The translations under genes were made by a program, and so were the position numbers. The notes beneath the pieces were generated by a model. That model ran no database searches. It had not been told where the DNA came from and was given only the letters and a program-made list of their open reading frames with translations. Shown here one piece after another: positions 25,855 to 36,231 of a DNA stretch of 64,000 nucleotides. Source of the stretch: Schlesneria paludicola DSM 18645 (GTDB lineage: Bacteria > Planctomycetota > Planctomycetia > Planctomycetales > Planctomycetaceae). The DNA is taken from assembly GCF_000255655.1 (NCBI RefSeq), contig NZ_JH636434.1, positions 2,132,798 through 2,196,797 on the forward strand, given 5' to 3'. Each line of letters opens with the position of its first letter. Position 1 is the first letter of the stretch.

Positions 25855-26298
25855 CTAGTCTTTCAGCGCGATCTTTTTCGGCTGAGCTTCCGGTCGCTTC
25901 GACAACACGATCTGCAGCACGCCGTCTGTCAGATGAGCATCGATATTGTCAGCATCCACATCCTTTGGCAGAGCGACCGTACGCCCGAACGTGCCATAGT
26001 TTCGTTCGTTCGCCCAGTAGGTTCGATCACCTTCCGGCGTCTTTCGCTCACCTGTGATTCGCAAGACCCCATCGTGAACAGTCAGGTCAACGGTGTCCTT
26101 TGCAACACCGGGAACATCGAGTTCCAAATACACCTTGTCGGCATCCTCCCACATGGCGATCGGAGCACGCCAGCCGTAATTCGAGCTGTTCTCCGTAGCA
26201 TCATGCAGGACTCGACCAAACAGGTTTTCCATCTCGCGCTGGACGGTCGTGAGGGCGTCGGTGGTGGGCAGATTAAATCGGCGAGTTCGTACAAACAT
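25855..26298 (-). CDS. Hsp20/alpha-crystallin small heat-shock protein
   Basis: 147 residues with an excellent GGAGGG 5 bases before the ATG. Small heat-shock proteins are ATP-independent holdases that form large oligomers. The alpha-crystallin domain spans about 42-135: WRAPIAMWEDADKVYLELDVPGV, LTVHDGVLRITGERK, FGRTVALPKDVDADNIDAHLTDGVLQIVLSK. A short PKKIAL tail stands where the I-x-I/V anchor lies in relatives. No CIRCE or clear thermosensor hairpin was seen in the short leader. Confidence 0.93.
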   Translation of the reverse strand: MFVRTRRFNLPTTDALTTVQREMENLFGRVLHDATENSSNYGWRAPIAMWEDADKVYLELDVPGVAKDTVDLTVHDGVLRITGERKTPEGDRTYWANERNYGTFGRTVALPKDVDADNIDAHLTDGVLQIVLSKRPEAQPKKIALKD

Positions 26299-26825
26299 TC
26301 TATCCCTCCAATCATGCGGGATCTCATCCCGAGATTTAACAGTGAATCATGTTGTGACAGAACCCGGCCGGGTCTGCATTCCTCATAGGCAAGTCGCATA
26401 CCATTTCCGATTTCGACTGCCGGAATCCATCTGCAGATTCGCTCTAAGTGCCTGACAATTCCTCTGTTTCACTGCGCAGCATTCGCAGTGAAATCCAGAA
26501 GACATCTTGCGAAACGAAGAGGCCCGGCTGCCGTTTTGCCAAAGTGACAGTATGCGATTTTGAAGCCAGTGACCGACGCGCGTCGACACCGCCAAAATGG
26601 CACTTACGCCTCGGCGATTTCAGAAAAATGCGGACAGAGGCCTCGTACCAGCCTTAAAAGCGAAACTTCTTTGTGCGGTACTGGAGGATCGCCTTGGGCC
26701 TTCAACATGAAACACCATCGCTGGAATCCCGAATTTTCTCACATCTTCGTTTCTTGATGGGTAGAAACGGCTTGGCAGGTCAGCCATGATAGACAGGTGG
26801 CCGAAATTCCACGGGAAGAACGCTT
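26299..26825. other. divergent intergenic region with hairpin
   Basis: 527 bases between hsp20 (-) and the PSCyt1 gene (+). It holds a 10-base perfect stem, TTTCACTGCG (26467-26476) with 26484-26493, of unknown role. No gene supported. Confidence 0.4.
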
Positions 26826-29800
26826 ATGCGCAATCGAACGCGATGTCCGTCGATCCTGATCTGGGTGATTGGAATCCTGTGGGCCACGGTTGCTGCCGCC
26901 GGGTCACCGCCAGAGCGACCCGACTACAGCCGCGACATCAAGCCGTTCCTTAAGGCCCGTTGTTACGCCTGCCATGGTTCACTGAAACAAGAAGGCGGAC
27001 TCAGACTGGATACGGGCGCTGCAATTCGCCAGGGAGGCGATTCGGGGGCTGTCGTGACTCCAGGCCAAGCCGCGGGCAGACTTCTTGAGCGTGTGACATC
27101 GAACGATTCGTCCACAAGAATGCCGCCTGAAGGCGAATCGCTGACTCCTCAACAGATCGCGACACTCGCGGAATGGATTCGCGCCGGCGCCACGTCACCC
27201 GAGAACGAAGAGCCTCAGCCGGATCCTCGCCGTCACTGGTCTTTTCAACCGCCACAGCGCCCCAACGTCCCGACGGTCGAAGATCAGGACTGGCCCTTCT
27301 CACCACTCGACGCTTTCGTGGCTCAGGTTCGCGAATCACGAAACCTTCACCCACAGCCGATGGCGTCCAAACATCTGCTGTTTCGGCGCATATCGCTCGA
27401 TTTGATCGGGTTGCCTCCCGCGCGCGATGAACTTCAGTCATTCATGGCCGACGACAGCCCCGACGCCCTTGAAAAGGCCGTTGATCGTCTGCTTGCATCA
27501 CCACAGTACGGCGAACGCTGGGGTCGCCATTGGATGGACGTTTGGCGGTACAGCGACTGGTTTGGCCGACGATACGTCCCAGATGTCTGGAACAGTGCAC
27601 CACAAATCTGGCGGTGGCGCGATTGGATCGTCTCCTCGCTGAACAGCGACAAGGGCTACGGCCAGATGGTTGCAGAGATGCTCGCGGGCGATGAAATCGC
27701 GCCAGAAGACGATGAAGCGGGTTATGCCACGGGTTACCTTATCCGCAATTGGTACGCGCTCAATCCCAACGACTGGATGCGCAGTAACGTCGAACACGCC
27801 GGTAAGGCATTTCTGGGGCTCACGTTCAATTGCGCACACTGTCACGACCACAAGTATGATCCGATCACTCAGCTTGATTACTTTCGTCTTCGCGCGTTTT
27901 TCGAGCCAATTTCCATTCGTCAGGATCGCGTCCCTGGTGAACCTGACCCCGGTCCCTTTGCCGAGTATCAATATGGAATTTTACGCAAAATTGTGCGACA
28001 GGGTTCGGTACGAATCTTCGACAAAACGGCCGATGCCGCCACCTGGTTCTACACGGGCGGAGATGAGCGAAATCGCGTGACCGAACGCGGCTCGATCGCA
28101 GCTGGCATTCCCACATTTCTGGCACCCGACGGACTGAACTTCGCTTCCGTGAAATTGCCACCGCGCGCCTGGTATCCCGGACTTCGACCCGGAATCCAGA
28201 CGACGGTTCTGGCCGATCTTCAATCCGCATTGAGCACCACCGAATCACAGATTCCCGCCATCCGCGAGTCCGTTCGATCGGCCCTTCCTGAACTTCAGGC
28301 CAAACTTGCGGAAGCCGAGGCGGAACTGACTGAGGCGGTGCAGCGAGCGACAGCGTCCGGTCGTCCGCTATCGCTCGCGGGGCGACAATCTTTATGGCTG
28401 GATGCCACCGCAGGCCGCCGCATCGTGCAGCGTTCGTTTCCCGGCGTCAAAGCGTTCGACGACGGACTCACGATTCGTTTTCAACTGCAAATTGTGAGCG
28501 ACGCTCATCTGAATTTTCAGCTTGCGAAAGACATTTCCAAAGGGATGACCGCAGGTTTGGTGGCGTTCGACCACGGTCGCATCCTGTCCTATCAACCCGG
28601 CACGTTTCAGGAATTCGAAGTCGGCCGTTACGACACGAATGCCGCAGTGAAACGCTTCGAGATCACCCTCGTCTGTCAGGCAACAGACGATGTCTGCCAG
28701 CTCTCAATTCGATCAACAGTCGACAACAATCTGATCGTTGTCAATCAGCCCGTCGCCAGGAACGGCTGGAATCCCGTCAGCGAGACATCCAAAGAGATTC
28801 TGTTCGATGCACGTACTGGTTGCGTCGTCGCGATCGATGACATCGAACTGATTGCTCCACGTCAGCCCGAACCGGCGTCGGAACTCGCTACCGCGCGGCT
28901 GTCCTATTTTGATTTCGAAGCCCCACGGTATCGAGATGGACGCGACATTGTGGGAATTGATGGCTGGCTCGGTTCGTCGTTCAGCCAGTCTGGAGCCATC
29001 TCTCAGGTTTCTTCAACCGCCGGTGCTCCAGAACTGAAGCCGTTCGTTGAAAAACGGGATGCGGCACGGGCGGCGGTCAGCATTCATGAAATGAAGCTTC
29101 GGCAGATCGAGACCAAACAAGCGACGCTGGTCGCCGAGATTGCCAGTGTCCAGGCAAGAATCCAGGCCGACCGGGCAAAGTATGGTGAACTGAGCGGCGT
29201 CAGCCTGCCCGAGTTGACACAAGATGCCAGTCGACGTGCGCACGAAGCAGCCGTACTTGCAGCCGAAGCCGAAGTCCTGGCCAAAGATCAACTGCTCGCG
29301 ACGGCGACACTGAAACCGAAAGAGGATGCCAATCGATGGAAGGAAATCGATACCGCGCAAAAGGAGTTTGCCGCCGCGTACGAATCGCTCGAGAAATCAC
29401 GTGCGGCCCTTGCCGACCCAAATTTGGAACAAGTCTATCCGCCGCTCAGTCCCACCTACCCCGAATCCAGCACCGGCCGACGGCGGGCCCTAGTCGAATG
29501 GCTTACACGATGCGACAACCCACTCACCGCACGCGTTGCCACAAATCACATTTGGCTGCGACACTTTCAGTCACCCATCGTGGCAACGGTCTACGATTTC
29601 GGTGTCAACGGAGCCTCCCCAACTCATCCCGCACTCCTCGACTGGCTTTCGGTCGAACTCATGGAACGGGACTGGAGTATGAAGCATCTGCATCGAATGA
29701 TCGTCACCAGCCATACCTACGCAATGTCGTCCCAATCCACGAATAACTCCGGACGGGAACTCGATCCCGAAAATCACTTGATCTGGAGGATGACCCCAGG

Positions 29801-30311
29801 ACGCATGGAATCCGAGGTGATTCGCGACAGTCTGCTCGCCGTGGCGAATCGGTTGGATTGCAAAATGGGCGGTCAGGAACTTGAGAACGCTCAGGCCATG
29901 ACGACCTTCCGCCGATCGGTTTACTATTGCTGTCAGCCGGAAATTGATGGCAAAAGCGCGTTCGGCGCGTTGTTCGACGCCCCGGAACCGGCGGACTGCT
30001 ATCGCCGCACGCGCAGTATCATCCCTCAACAAGCGCTTGCACTCACAAATAACGAACTGATCCACGAACTCAGCGGAGCACTGGCCGCATCGATCTGGCA
30101 GACGATTTCCATCGAACAGCAAACGACACCCCAAGCGTTTGTCGTCGCGGCCCACGAACAGATTTTGACGCGTCCACCAACCGATCCCGAGTTGCGCCTT
30201 TGCAGCGAATTTTTGGCAACATCCACGTCCGATGCCGATGACCCGGCCCGCAAGCGAGAAAGCCTAATTCGGGCCTTACTGAATCACAACGACTTTGTCT
30301 CGATCCGCTGA
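26826..30311 (+). CDS. planctomycete cytochrome c protein (PSCyt1-DUF1549-DUF1553)
   Basis: 1161 residues with a signal peptide (about 1-26). Domain order is the classic planctomycete one. PSCyt1 (about 30-105) has the haem motif C46-YACH and a likely Met ligand in RMPPEGE. DUF1549 (about 155-370) contains a second CxxCH, C336-AHCH. A middle segment (about 500-700) looks like a concanavalin-type sugar-binding fold and is followed by a charged helical stretch. DUF1553 (about 885-1130) shows TARVATNHIWLRHF, GASPTHPALLDWL and HRMIVTSHTYAMSS. These giant proteins are exported and are thought to take part in breakdown of sulfated or complex polysaccharides or in redox chemistry around them; the reaction is unproved. 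The DUF1501 gene follows 11 bases later, an invariable partner. Confidence 0.93.
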   Translation: MRNRTRCPSILIWVIGILWATVAAAGSPPERPDYSRDIKPFLKARCYACHGSLKQEGGLRLDTGAAIRQGGDSGAVVTPGQAAGRLLERVTSNDSSTRMPPEGESLTPQQIATLAEWIRAGATSPENEEPQPDPRRHWSFQPPQRPNVPTVEDQDWPFSPLDAFVAQVRESRNLHPQPMASKHLLFRRISLDLIGLPPARDELQSFMADDSPDALEKAVDRLLASPQYGERWGRHWMDVWRYSDWFGRRYVPDVWNSAPQIWRWRDWIVSSLNSDKGYGQMVAEMLAGDEIAPEDDEAGYATGYLIRNWYALNPNDWMRSNVEHAGKAFLGLTFNCAHCHDHKYDPITQLDYFRLRAFFEPISIRQDRVPGEPDPGPFAEYQYGILRKIVRQGSVRIFDKTADAATWFYTGGDERNRVTERGSIAAGIPTFLAPDGLNFASVKLPPRAWYPGLRPGIQTTVLADLQSALSTTESQIPAIRESVRSALPELQAKLAEAEAELTEAVQRATASGRPLSLAGRQSLWLDATAGRRIVQRSFPGVKAFDDGLTIRFQLQIVSDAHLNFQLAKDISKGMTAGLVAFDHGRILSYQPGTFQEFEVGRYDTNAAVKRFEITLVCQATDDVCQLSIRSTVDNNLIVVNQPVARNGWNPVSETSKEILFDARTGCVVAIDDIELIAPRQPEPASELATARLSYFDFEAPRYRDGRDIVGIDGWLGSSFSQSGAISQVSSTAGAPELKPFVEKRDAARAAVSIHEMKLRQIETKQATLVAEIASVQARIQADRAKYGELSGVSLPELTQDASRRAHEAAVLAAEAEVLAKDQLLATATLKPKEDANRWKEIDTAQKEFAAAYESLEKSRAALADPNLEQVYPPLSPTYPESSTGRRRALVEWLTRCDNPLTARVATNHIWLRHFQSPIVATVYDFGVNGASPTHPALLDWLSVELMERDWSMKHLHRMIVTSHTYAMSSQSTNNSGRELDPENHLIWRMTPGRMESEVIRDSLLAVANRLDCKMGGQELENAQAMTTFRRSVYYCCQPEIDGKSAFGALFDAPEPADCYRRTRSIIPQQALALTNNELIHELSGALAASIWQTISIEQQTTPQAFVVAAHEQILTRPPTDPELRLCSEFLATSTSDADDPARKRESLIRALLNHNDFVSIR

Positions 30312-30322
30312 AGAGGTGCCGG

Positions 30323-31858
30323 ATGCCCCCGCGAAAACCGTTGACTCACGATCCATGCCAATGCCACGCACGGCGCACATTTCTGGCCGATCTTGGAATG
30401 GGCTTCACCGGTCTCGCATTGGGGGCAATGCTCTCCGCCGACGGCATCACAGCCGCTGCTGACGCCCCCTCTGCAGCTCCACATGAAGACACTTCGTACG
30501 AGATACCGACGGGACAACCGCACTTCGTTCCACGAACGAAATCAGTCATCTGGATCTTTCTTTCGGGCGGATATAGCCACGTCGAAACGTTCGACCCCAA
30601 ACCCGCACTGAATCAATATGCCGGAATGACCTTCGACAAGACGCCGTTCGAAAATCCGGTCAATTCTCCGCTTCAGAAGAAACGGTTTCGCTCGGTCCTT
30701 GCGGAAGAAATTAACATCCGCGACGTCTACCCCACGATTTTCCCCATGCAGGTCGGCTGGAAGAAACATGGCGAAAGCGGCATCGAAGTCACCGACTGGT
30801 GGCCACACTTGGCGGAGTGTGTGGACGACCTCTGCTTCATTCGCAACATGTGGACGACGGACAACGATCATGCGGCCGAGAATCAGATCCACACAGGCCG
30901 GCATCGGCTGGACGAACCGCAGCCCAGTGTCGGCTCGTGGGTCAATTATGGCTTGGGCTCGATGAACGACAACCTGCCCAAATTCGTCGTTCTGGGGGGC
31001 CCCACCCGATCCGACACACGACAATCGATCGACTCTTACTATTTGGGCTCGCAGTATGCAGGTATCCCGCTGACGCTCGATCCGAAAGAGCCATTGCCGT
31101 TTGGTCGACGTGTCGCAAATCAGACCGCGACAGAGCAACTTCGCGAATTCCAATTGATCAATCGGCTGAACGAACTCTCGGCCGTTGAATACCCCGACGA
31201 TCAGGATCTGCGTGCACGCATTCGCGCCTACGAAATGGCGTTCAAGATGCAGACGGCCGTACCGGAAGCCATCGATTTCACCTCCGAATCTGAAGCCACG
31301 ACGAAGCTTTACGGACTCGACAACGAAACGACAAAAGCCGCGGGCGAAAAATTGCTGGCCGCGCGCAAGCTGGTCGAACGGGGCGTCCGGTTTGTACAAG
31401 TATTTCCCTCGCCCTACGGCGTCTGGGACTCACATCAGAAGCTCAAAGACAACCATACCCGGCTTTGCGGTACGGTCGACAAACCCGTCGCCGGATTGAT
31501 TCAAGATCTCAAGCAACGCGGCCTGATGGAAGATGTCACCGTCGTTTTCTGTACCGAGTTCGGACGCACTCCCGGCTTAGAATTGCGGGCCGGAGGGAAA
31601 GATGGCCGCGACCACCATCCGAACGGCTTCACCGTCTGGATGGCCGGCGCGGGAATCAAACGGGGCCACATCCACGGCGCCACTGACGAACTAGGCTACC
31701 ATGCTTTGGGCGAGGGACACTATGTCACGGACTTGCATGCAACGGTGCTGCATTTGCTCGGAATGGACAATCGTCGCCTCGAAATCCCCGGCCGAAAACG
31801 GCTGGAGATCGACCACGGACGCGTCATCGACGAGATCCTCACTCATCCTATCGTTTAG
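30323..31858 (+). CDS. DUF1501 protein, Tat/Sec-exported (sulfatase-like fold)
   Basis: 511 residues, start 11 bases after the previous stop with GAGGTG ahead, so the two form an operon. The N-terminus HARRTFLADLGMGFTGLALGAML resembles a twin-arginine signal. DUF1501 belongs to the alkaline-phosphatase/sulfatase superfamily: FLSGGYSHVETFDPKP near the N-terminus, TDNDHAAENQIHTGRHR, VQVFPSPYGVWDSH, CTEFGRTP and GRDHHPNGFTVWMAG hold the Asp/His metal ligands. The usual sulfatase C/S-x-P-x-R motif is absent, so hydrolase chemistry differs or is lost. It probably acts with the PSCyt1/DUF1553 protein. Confidence 0.9.
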   Translation: MPPRKPLTHDPCQCHARRTFLADLGMGFTGLALGAMLSADGITAAADAPSAAPHEDTSYEIPTGQPHFVPRTKSVIWIFLSGGYSHVETFDPKPALNQYAGMTFDKTPFENPVNSPLQKKRFRSVLAEEINIRDVYPTIFPMQVGWKKHGESGIEVTDWWPHLAECVDDLCFIRNMWTTDNDHAAENQIHTGRHRLDEPQPSVGSWVNYGLGSMNDNLPKFVVLGGPTRSDTRQSIDSYYLGSQYAGIPLTLDPKEPLPFGRRVANQTATEQLREFQLINRLNELSAVEYPDDQDLRARIRAYEMAFKMQTAVPEAIDFTSESEATTKLYGLDNETTKAAGEKLLAARKLVERGVRFVQVFPSPYGVWDSHQKLKDNHTRLCGTVDKPVAGLIQDLKQRGLMEDVTVVFCTEFGRTPGLELRAGGKDGRDHHPNGFTVWMAGAGIKRGHIHGATDELGYHALGEGHYVTDLHATVLHLLGMDNRRLEIPGRKRLEIDHGRVIDEILTHPIV

Positions 31859-31889
31859 ATTTGCCCTCGTTGAGATTTGCCCTCGTTGA
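31858..31889. repeat. 16-base tandem duplication at the end of a DUF1501 gene
   Basis: GATTTGCCCTCGTTGA occurs twice in direct succession (31858-31873 and 31874-31889), followed by a partial third unit. The first copy overlaps the last base of the TAG stop, so it may reflect a slippage event at the gene end. Confidence 0.85.
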
Positions 31890-32103
31890 AATTTGAAGGT
31901 GTCGTTTGACGCAACCAAACAGGCACCAGACTCACCCTTTGATCGGATTCTCCCGCCGTACCCTTCACGTCCTCATTGGTCAGAAATTCTTCTTCAAGAT
32001 GAAGAGTTTCACCACTGAGGGCACAACGAGTACCGAGAAGTCGGGTAAGATGACAGGTTCTAATAAGCCAGTCGCTGAGTGACCAAGCAGGAATGACGGA
32101 GTA

Positions 32104-33543
32104 GTGACTTTGAACAACGAAAACTCTCTTCCTTTTTCGCGTCGGCAGATGCTTCAACGTGTTGGCCTTGGCTTCGGCGGCTTGGCGTTGGCCGACCTGT
32201 TGCGATCCTCGCAGTCCGCTCAGGCCGCGGGTGGCGCACTCGCGATGCCCCACCATGCTCCGACCGCCAAACGAGTCATCTATCTTTTTCAGAGCGGCGG
32301 GCCATCACAGCTTGAAACATTCGACTACAAGCCATTACTCAATGAGATGCAGGGTCAGCCGTTGCCCGATTCGGTTCGCAAGGGACAGCGTTTGACGGGA
32401 ATGTCCGGCAACCAGGCCTCGTTGCCCCTCGCCGGATCGATGTTCAAATTTCATCAGCACGGTCGCTCTGGTGCTTGGATCAGCGAACTGCTGCCCCATA
32501 CTGCCAACGTCGCCGACGACTTGGCGATCATTCGTTCGATGACGACCGAAGCGATCAACCACGATCCCGCGATTACGTTTTTGCAAACCGGCAATCAATT
32601 GTCTGGTCGTCCGAGTATCGGCGCCTGGCTCTCGTATGGACTTGGAAGCGATAACGAAAACCTGCCCGCATTCGTCGTGTTGATCACAAAAGGAAAGGGG
32701 GATCAACCGCTGTATTCGCGTTTGTGGGGAACCGGTTTTCTGCCGTCCAAGTATCAGGGAGTCCAGTTTCGCTCGGGAAAAGAACCGGTGTTGTATCTCA
32801 ACAATCCGCCGGGCATCGACAGTCAGAGCCGACGGAATATGCTCGATCGATTGCGTGAGCTGCACGAACTGGAATTGGAGGCGACAGGCGACCACGAACT
32901 GAATACGCGCATCGCTCAGTACGAGATGGCATTTCGGATGCAGTCGAGCGTTCCCGAGGTAACGGATCTTTCGTCAGAACCGGAGCACATTTTCGATCTC
33001 TACGGCCCTGACTCGAAACAGCCGGGAACATTCGCTGCCAACTGTTTGCTCGCACGCCGTCTGGCGGAAAAGGGGGTAAAGTTCATTCAACTCTACCATC
33101 AGGGATGGGACCAGCACGGTGGACTACCCAATGGCATCAAAAATCAATGTCGCGAGACCGACCAACCCGCCGCCGCCCTGCTGGCCGACTTGAAACAGCG
33201 CGGCATGCTGAACGACACACTCGTCATCTGGGGCGGTGAATTCGGTCGTACGAACTACTCGCAGGGAAAATTGACCGCCACCGACTACGGCCGCGATCAT
33301 CACCCGCGTTGCTTTAGCATGTGGATGGCGGGAGGAGGCGTGAAGGGAGGACTTGTTCATGGCGAAACGTGCCCATTTGGATACAACGTCGTCGAAAACG
33401 AAGTTCGGGTTCGCGACTTCCACGCCACCCTGTTGCACCTGTTGGGAATCGACCACGAGCGTCTGACCCACAAATTCCAAGGTCTTGATGCCCGTTTGAC
33501 CGGGGTCGAAGAAGCGCAAGTTATCCATGAAATCATCGCTTGA
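32104..33543 (+). CDS. second DUF1501 protein, Tat-exported
   Basis: 479 residues from a GTG start; AGGA lies 11 bases and GGAG 2 bases upstream, so the start is not perfect. A twin-arginine signal is clear ([22 protein letters not shown]). The body carries the same superfamily marks as the first copy: [57 protein letters not shown] and [18 protein letters not shown]. It is only distantly similar to the neighbour, so the pair is not a recent duplication. No DUF1549/DUF1553 partner follows; it may be read from the same transcript 245 bases on. Confidence 0.9.
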   Translation: MTLNNENSLPFSRRQMLQRVGLGFGGLALADLLRSSQSAQAAGGALAMPHHAPTAKRVIYLFQSGGPSQLETFDYKPLLNEMQGQPLPDSVRKGQRLTGMSGNQASLPLAGSMFKFHQHGRSGAWISELLPHTANVADDLAIIRSMTTEAINHDPAITFLQTGNQLSGRPSIGAWLSYGLGSDNENLPAFVVLITKGKGDQPLYSRLWGTGFLPSKYQGVQFRSGKEPVLYLNNPPGIDSQSRRNMLDRLRELHELELEATGDHELNTRIAQYEMAFRMQSSVPEVTDLSSEPEHIFDLYGPDSKQPGTFAANCLLARRLAEKGVKFIQLYHQGWDQHGGLPNGIKNQCRETDQPAAALLADLKQRGMLNDTLVIWGGEFGRTNYSQGKLTATDYGRDHHPRCFSMWMAGGGVKGGLVHGETCPFGYNVVENEVRVRDFHATLLHLLGIDHERLTHKFQGLDARLTGVEEAQVIHEIIA

Positions 33544-33801
33544 AACCACCTAAAGAACACCGCAATCCCTTTTAAAATAATGAGTTACGAATCAACGACA
33601 CCATTTCGTCATCGACAACCCTCGGACAAATTCCGTCGCGGTTGGTGTCTGTCGGGATCGATCAGGGTTGCGGACAAAGGCGGCATCTGTAGAATCTGCA
33701 GTTTCCAGCGTTGAATTCTGATCCCGCCGGGCAGTCACTGTGATTGTCGACCGTCCGCAGTGGGCGATTTTGACTTTAAGATTCGTGAAAGAACCGTAGT
33801 C

Positions 33802-34053
33802 ATGCCTTTGTCTCGCAGTACCCTCGAACGACAGTTGCAAGCCGCAAACGCCGACTTGGCGACCTTCGCCAAGACTCTGCAGGAAAAAGGTTTTACGGAA
33901 GCCCAATTCAAGCGCAACACTAAGTGGCGATCCTTGAACGCCGAGATCCGCACCGTCCGCCGCCGCCTGGCAGCGGTCGCCGGAACCGAAGCGAACAACG
34001 CCGCTGTCGAACAACACAAAGCAGAACGCGCCGCAGCCGCCACGGCCGAGTAG
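33802..34053 (+). CDS. small helical protein, unknown
   Basis: 83 residues from the ATG at 33802. It is strongly helical and basic in the middle (STLERQLQAANADLATFAKTLQEKG, RNTKWRSLNAEIRTVRRRLAAVA) with an Ala/Glu tail, as in a small coiled-coil or nucleic-acid-associated protein. A weak GAAAGAA precedes the start. A stem-loop with U-rich end follows at 34183. Family not recognised. Confidence 0.55.
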   Translation: MPLSRSTLERQLQAANADLATFAKTLQEKGFTEAQFKRNTKWRSLNAEIRTVRRRLAAVAGTEANNAAVEQHKAERAAAATAE

Positions 34054-34413
34054 TCTGCAGCGACTTCGCGACGGCTCAGCCTTATGCTTTGCAGCAAGTG
34101 GATCGCGAAATGCAATGTCGTGCCGAAAAACAGCCTAACCGAAGGGTTAGCAGAACAATCGGTGCACGACACTGAAAATCGTGAAAAGGCTTTTCTCGCA
34201 ACAACGGGAAGAGCCTTTTCCATTGGCATTCTTGATTTTCACTGCCATTAAAATGATCCACGTCGCGATCGAATGCCAGACCTCCACTCGCAATCGACAC
34301 CCTGCCTTAGCGGGTTTCATAGAACCCTCAAATGGACGTGTCGCCGACTCCGTCGAGCTCACCCCGCTCGAATGGGTCAGCCTTCTTGGGCAGCCAGTCC
34401 CGCCCCGCACGAG
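34054..34413. other. intergenic region with terminator
   Basis: 360 bases between the small helical protein (+) and the transporter (-), which converge. Apart from the hairpin at 34183-34220 nothing is seen. Confidence 0.4.
34183..34220 (+). terminator. hairpin terminator
   Basis: 13-base stem with one G-U pair, GAAAAGGCTTTTC (34183-34195) with 34208-34220. It lies 130 bases after the small helical protein gene and before the convergent transporter gene. Confidence 0.6.
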
Positions 34414-35412
34414 TCATTTCCGGCTCGCATCCGTGCCCAAAACCGCCAATTTCTTCCAGCGGTTTGCGAGAGCTCCACAGATGATGAGCTGAAGCGGGTG
34501 GTAGATCATGATCGGAAGCAAGATCAGCCCCAGGCTTGGACTTGCCCCAAACATCAATTGCGCCATGGGAACACCCGTTGCCATCGACTTTTTCGATCCG
34601 CAGAAAAGTGCGGCGATTCGATCGGGGCGTGAGAAGCTGAGCAGGTCGCAGATGATTCCGATCGAGAATAGGAGGGCGTAAAACAGCAGAAGCGACACGA
34701 CGAAACTGAACGTCACAGCAAACAGCCCGTGCTTCGTCCAGACGCCAAATTGCATGGAATCACAGAATGAGGTGTAGACAAGCATCAGAATCGTCAGCCG
34801 ATCTACCGTGCTGATTAACGGCTTGTTCCGCTTCGCCCAGCCAGCTGTGAGCGGCCGTGAAAGTTGGCCGACGACGAGCGGCAGCACCAGCCAGATGAGC
34901 AAATCCAGAAAAACGCTTTGAAACGCGAACTCGGTACTCGCATCGACGACGATCAGCTTCATCCAAAGGGGTGTGAGCAGGATTCCCAAGAGACTCGAAA
35001 GCGTTGCATTGAACACGGCGGCGGGAACATTGCCGCCCGCGGCTGCGGTCAGTGCGACAGACGATGAGACGGTCGATGGAAGAGCGCAGAGGTAAAACAG
35101 CCCAAGTCGCAGATCATCTGTCAGCCACCCCTTCGAAAGCGCGTAGACCGCTAGACCAAGGATCGGAAAGAGCAAGAAAACGCTCAGCTGCACGACCAGG
35201 TGTAATCGGTAGTTCATCGCCCCTTGTCGCATGGCAGAAAAAGACAATGACATTCCATGAAGGAAAAAAATCAGCGACACGCCGCCTTTGGTCAACAGTT
35301 CAGGATGAAGCCACCCTCCCTGAGCGCCGGGTTCTGGAAACAGCCAGGCCACGCCAATCGCGAGAAACATCCCGATTAAGAACCACTCTCGCTGAATCAA
35401 TTTCAGAAACAT
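34414..35412 (-). CDS. SBF-like (bile acid:sodium symporter family, YfeH-type) transporter
   Basis: 332 residues with about ten membrane helices in two inverted halves. The frame is open to 35550, but the ATG at 35412 starts directly ahead of the first helix (REWFLIGMFLAIGVAWLFPEP). Crossover-type motifs typical of the family are visible: FFLHGMSLS in the first half, LCALPSTVSSSVALTAAAGGN with the GGN motif in the fourth helix, and CGSKKSMATGVPMAQ in the ninth. YfeH-type members are sodium-dependent organic anion carriers of unknown substrate. No partner gene nearby. Confidence 0.88.
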   Translation of the reverse strand: MFLKLIQREWFLIGMFLAIGVAWLFPEPGAQGGWLHPELLTKGGVSLIFFLHGMSLSFSAMRQGAMNYRLHLVVQLSVFLLFPILGLAVYALSKGWLTDDLRLGLFYLCALPSTVSSSVALTAAAGGNVPAAVFNATLSSLLGILLTPLWMKLIVVDASTEFAFQSVFLDLLIWLVLPLVVGQLSRPLTAGWAKRNKPLISTVDRLTILMLVYTSFCDSMQFGVWTKHGLFAVTFSFVVSLLLFYALLFSIGIICDLLSFSRPDRIAALFCGSKKSMATGVPMAQLMFGASPSLGLILLPIMIYHPLQLIICGALANRWKKLAVLGTDASRK

Positions 35413-36027
35413 TGTGCATTCGGTCTCACGCAGTGCGTCATGCGAGCCCTTCACGCGGCCCCCAATGACCACGGCAGAAATCGCAAGTACACGAAGTCTA
35501 TTTAAGACAGACGGCCTGCCAAGGCAAACCTGCACGGATTCCGGCCACAAGCATTCAGACGTGGAACCGGCAAGAGTTCGAAGTCAGGGCCAAAACGCAA
35601 GTTCATCCCTGTCCGTGTCTGAAACACGGATCGATTGCGATTGCTGCCCTCCACCAGGGCGACGTTAGGTTTGAGAACTGTGCGTGGGCTGATATTGGCC
35701 TGTGGAACAATCACCCTAGATTTCGGTTTGTCTCCAAGCCAACGCGGCTTTGGGGGCCTTTCCGTGCGCGTCGGCGATCTCCGTGGTCAAACCACGAAAA
35801 ATCAGGAAAAGGTTTTGCGGATAAGGTGGGTTTGCCCTTCTCAAGACCTTTGCTAGAATCCGTCCCGCATCCCCCCAACGCCCAAATTGGGGAGGCGCGT
35901 CTTCGACACATCGCAGTCACAATCTGTGAGTGTTAAACCTGTCTGATTTGGACGGGATTCGGTGGTGGTGTCAACAACTCACCACAGCAGTCAGCGAAAC
36001 GCAGGAAACCCTGCAATTTAGATCAAC
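35413..36027. other. intergenic region upstream of tRNA-Ser
   Basis: 615 bases. No gene is supported. It contains the likely promoter of the tRNA (35832-35859) and that of the transporter on the other strand. Confidence 0.35.
35832..35859 (+). promoter_or_regulatory. possible promoter for tRNA-Ser
   Basis: TTGCCC and TAGAAT separated by 16 bases, about 170 bases ahead of the tRNA, followed by a CG-rich CCGTCCCGC discriminator-like stretch often seen at stable-RNA promoters. Confidence 0.4.
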
Positions 36028-36114
<87 letters not shown>

Positions 36115-36125
36115 CTCGTTTTCGC

Positions 36126-36165
36126 AGCCTGTGAAACAAGACCCTTGTTTTGCAGGCTTTTTTTT
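36126..36165 (+). terminator. intrinsic terminator of tRNA-Ser
   Basis: 15-base stem with two G-U pairs (36126-36140 with 36144-36158) and a run of eight T, 12 bases after the tRNA. Confidence 0.9.
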
Positions 36166-36231
36166 GCGTGTTGAGCCACCGTCAATGATTCCATTGGTGA
36201 GGTTTTTGATGGGCAATATCCCGGCTGGAAC

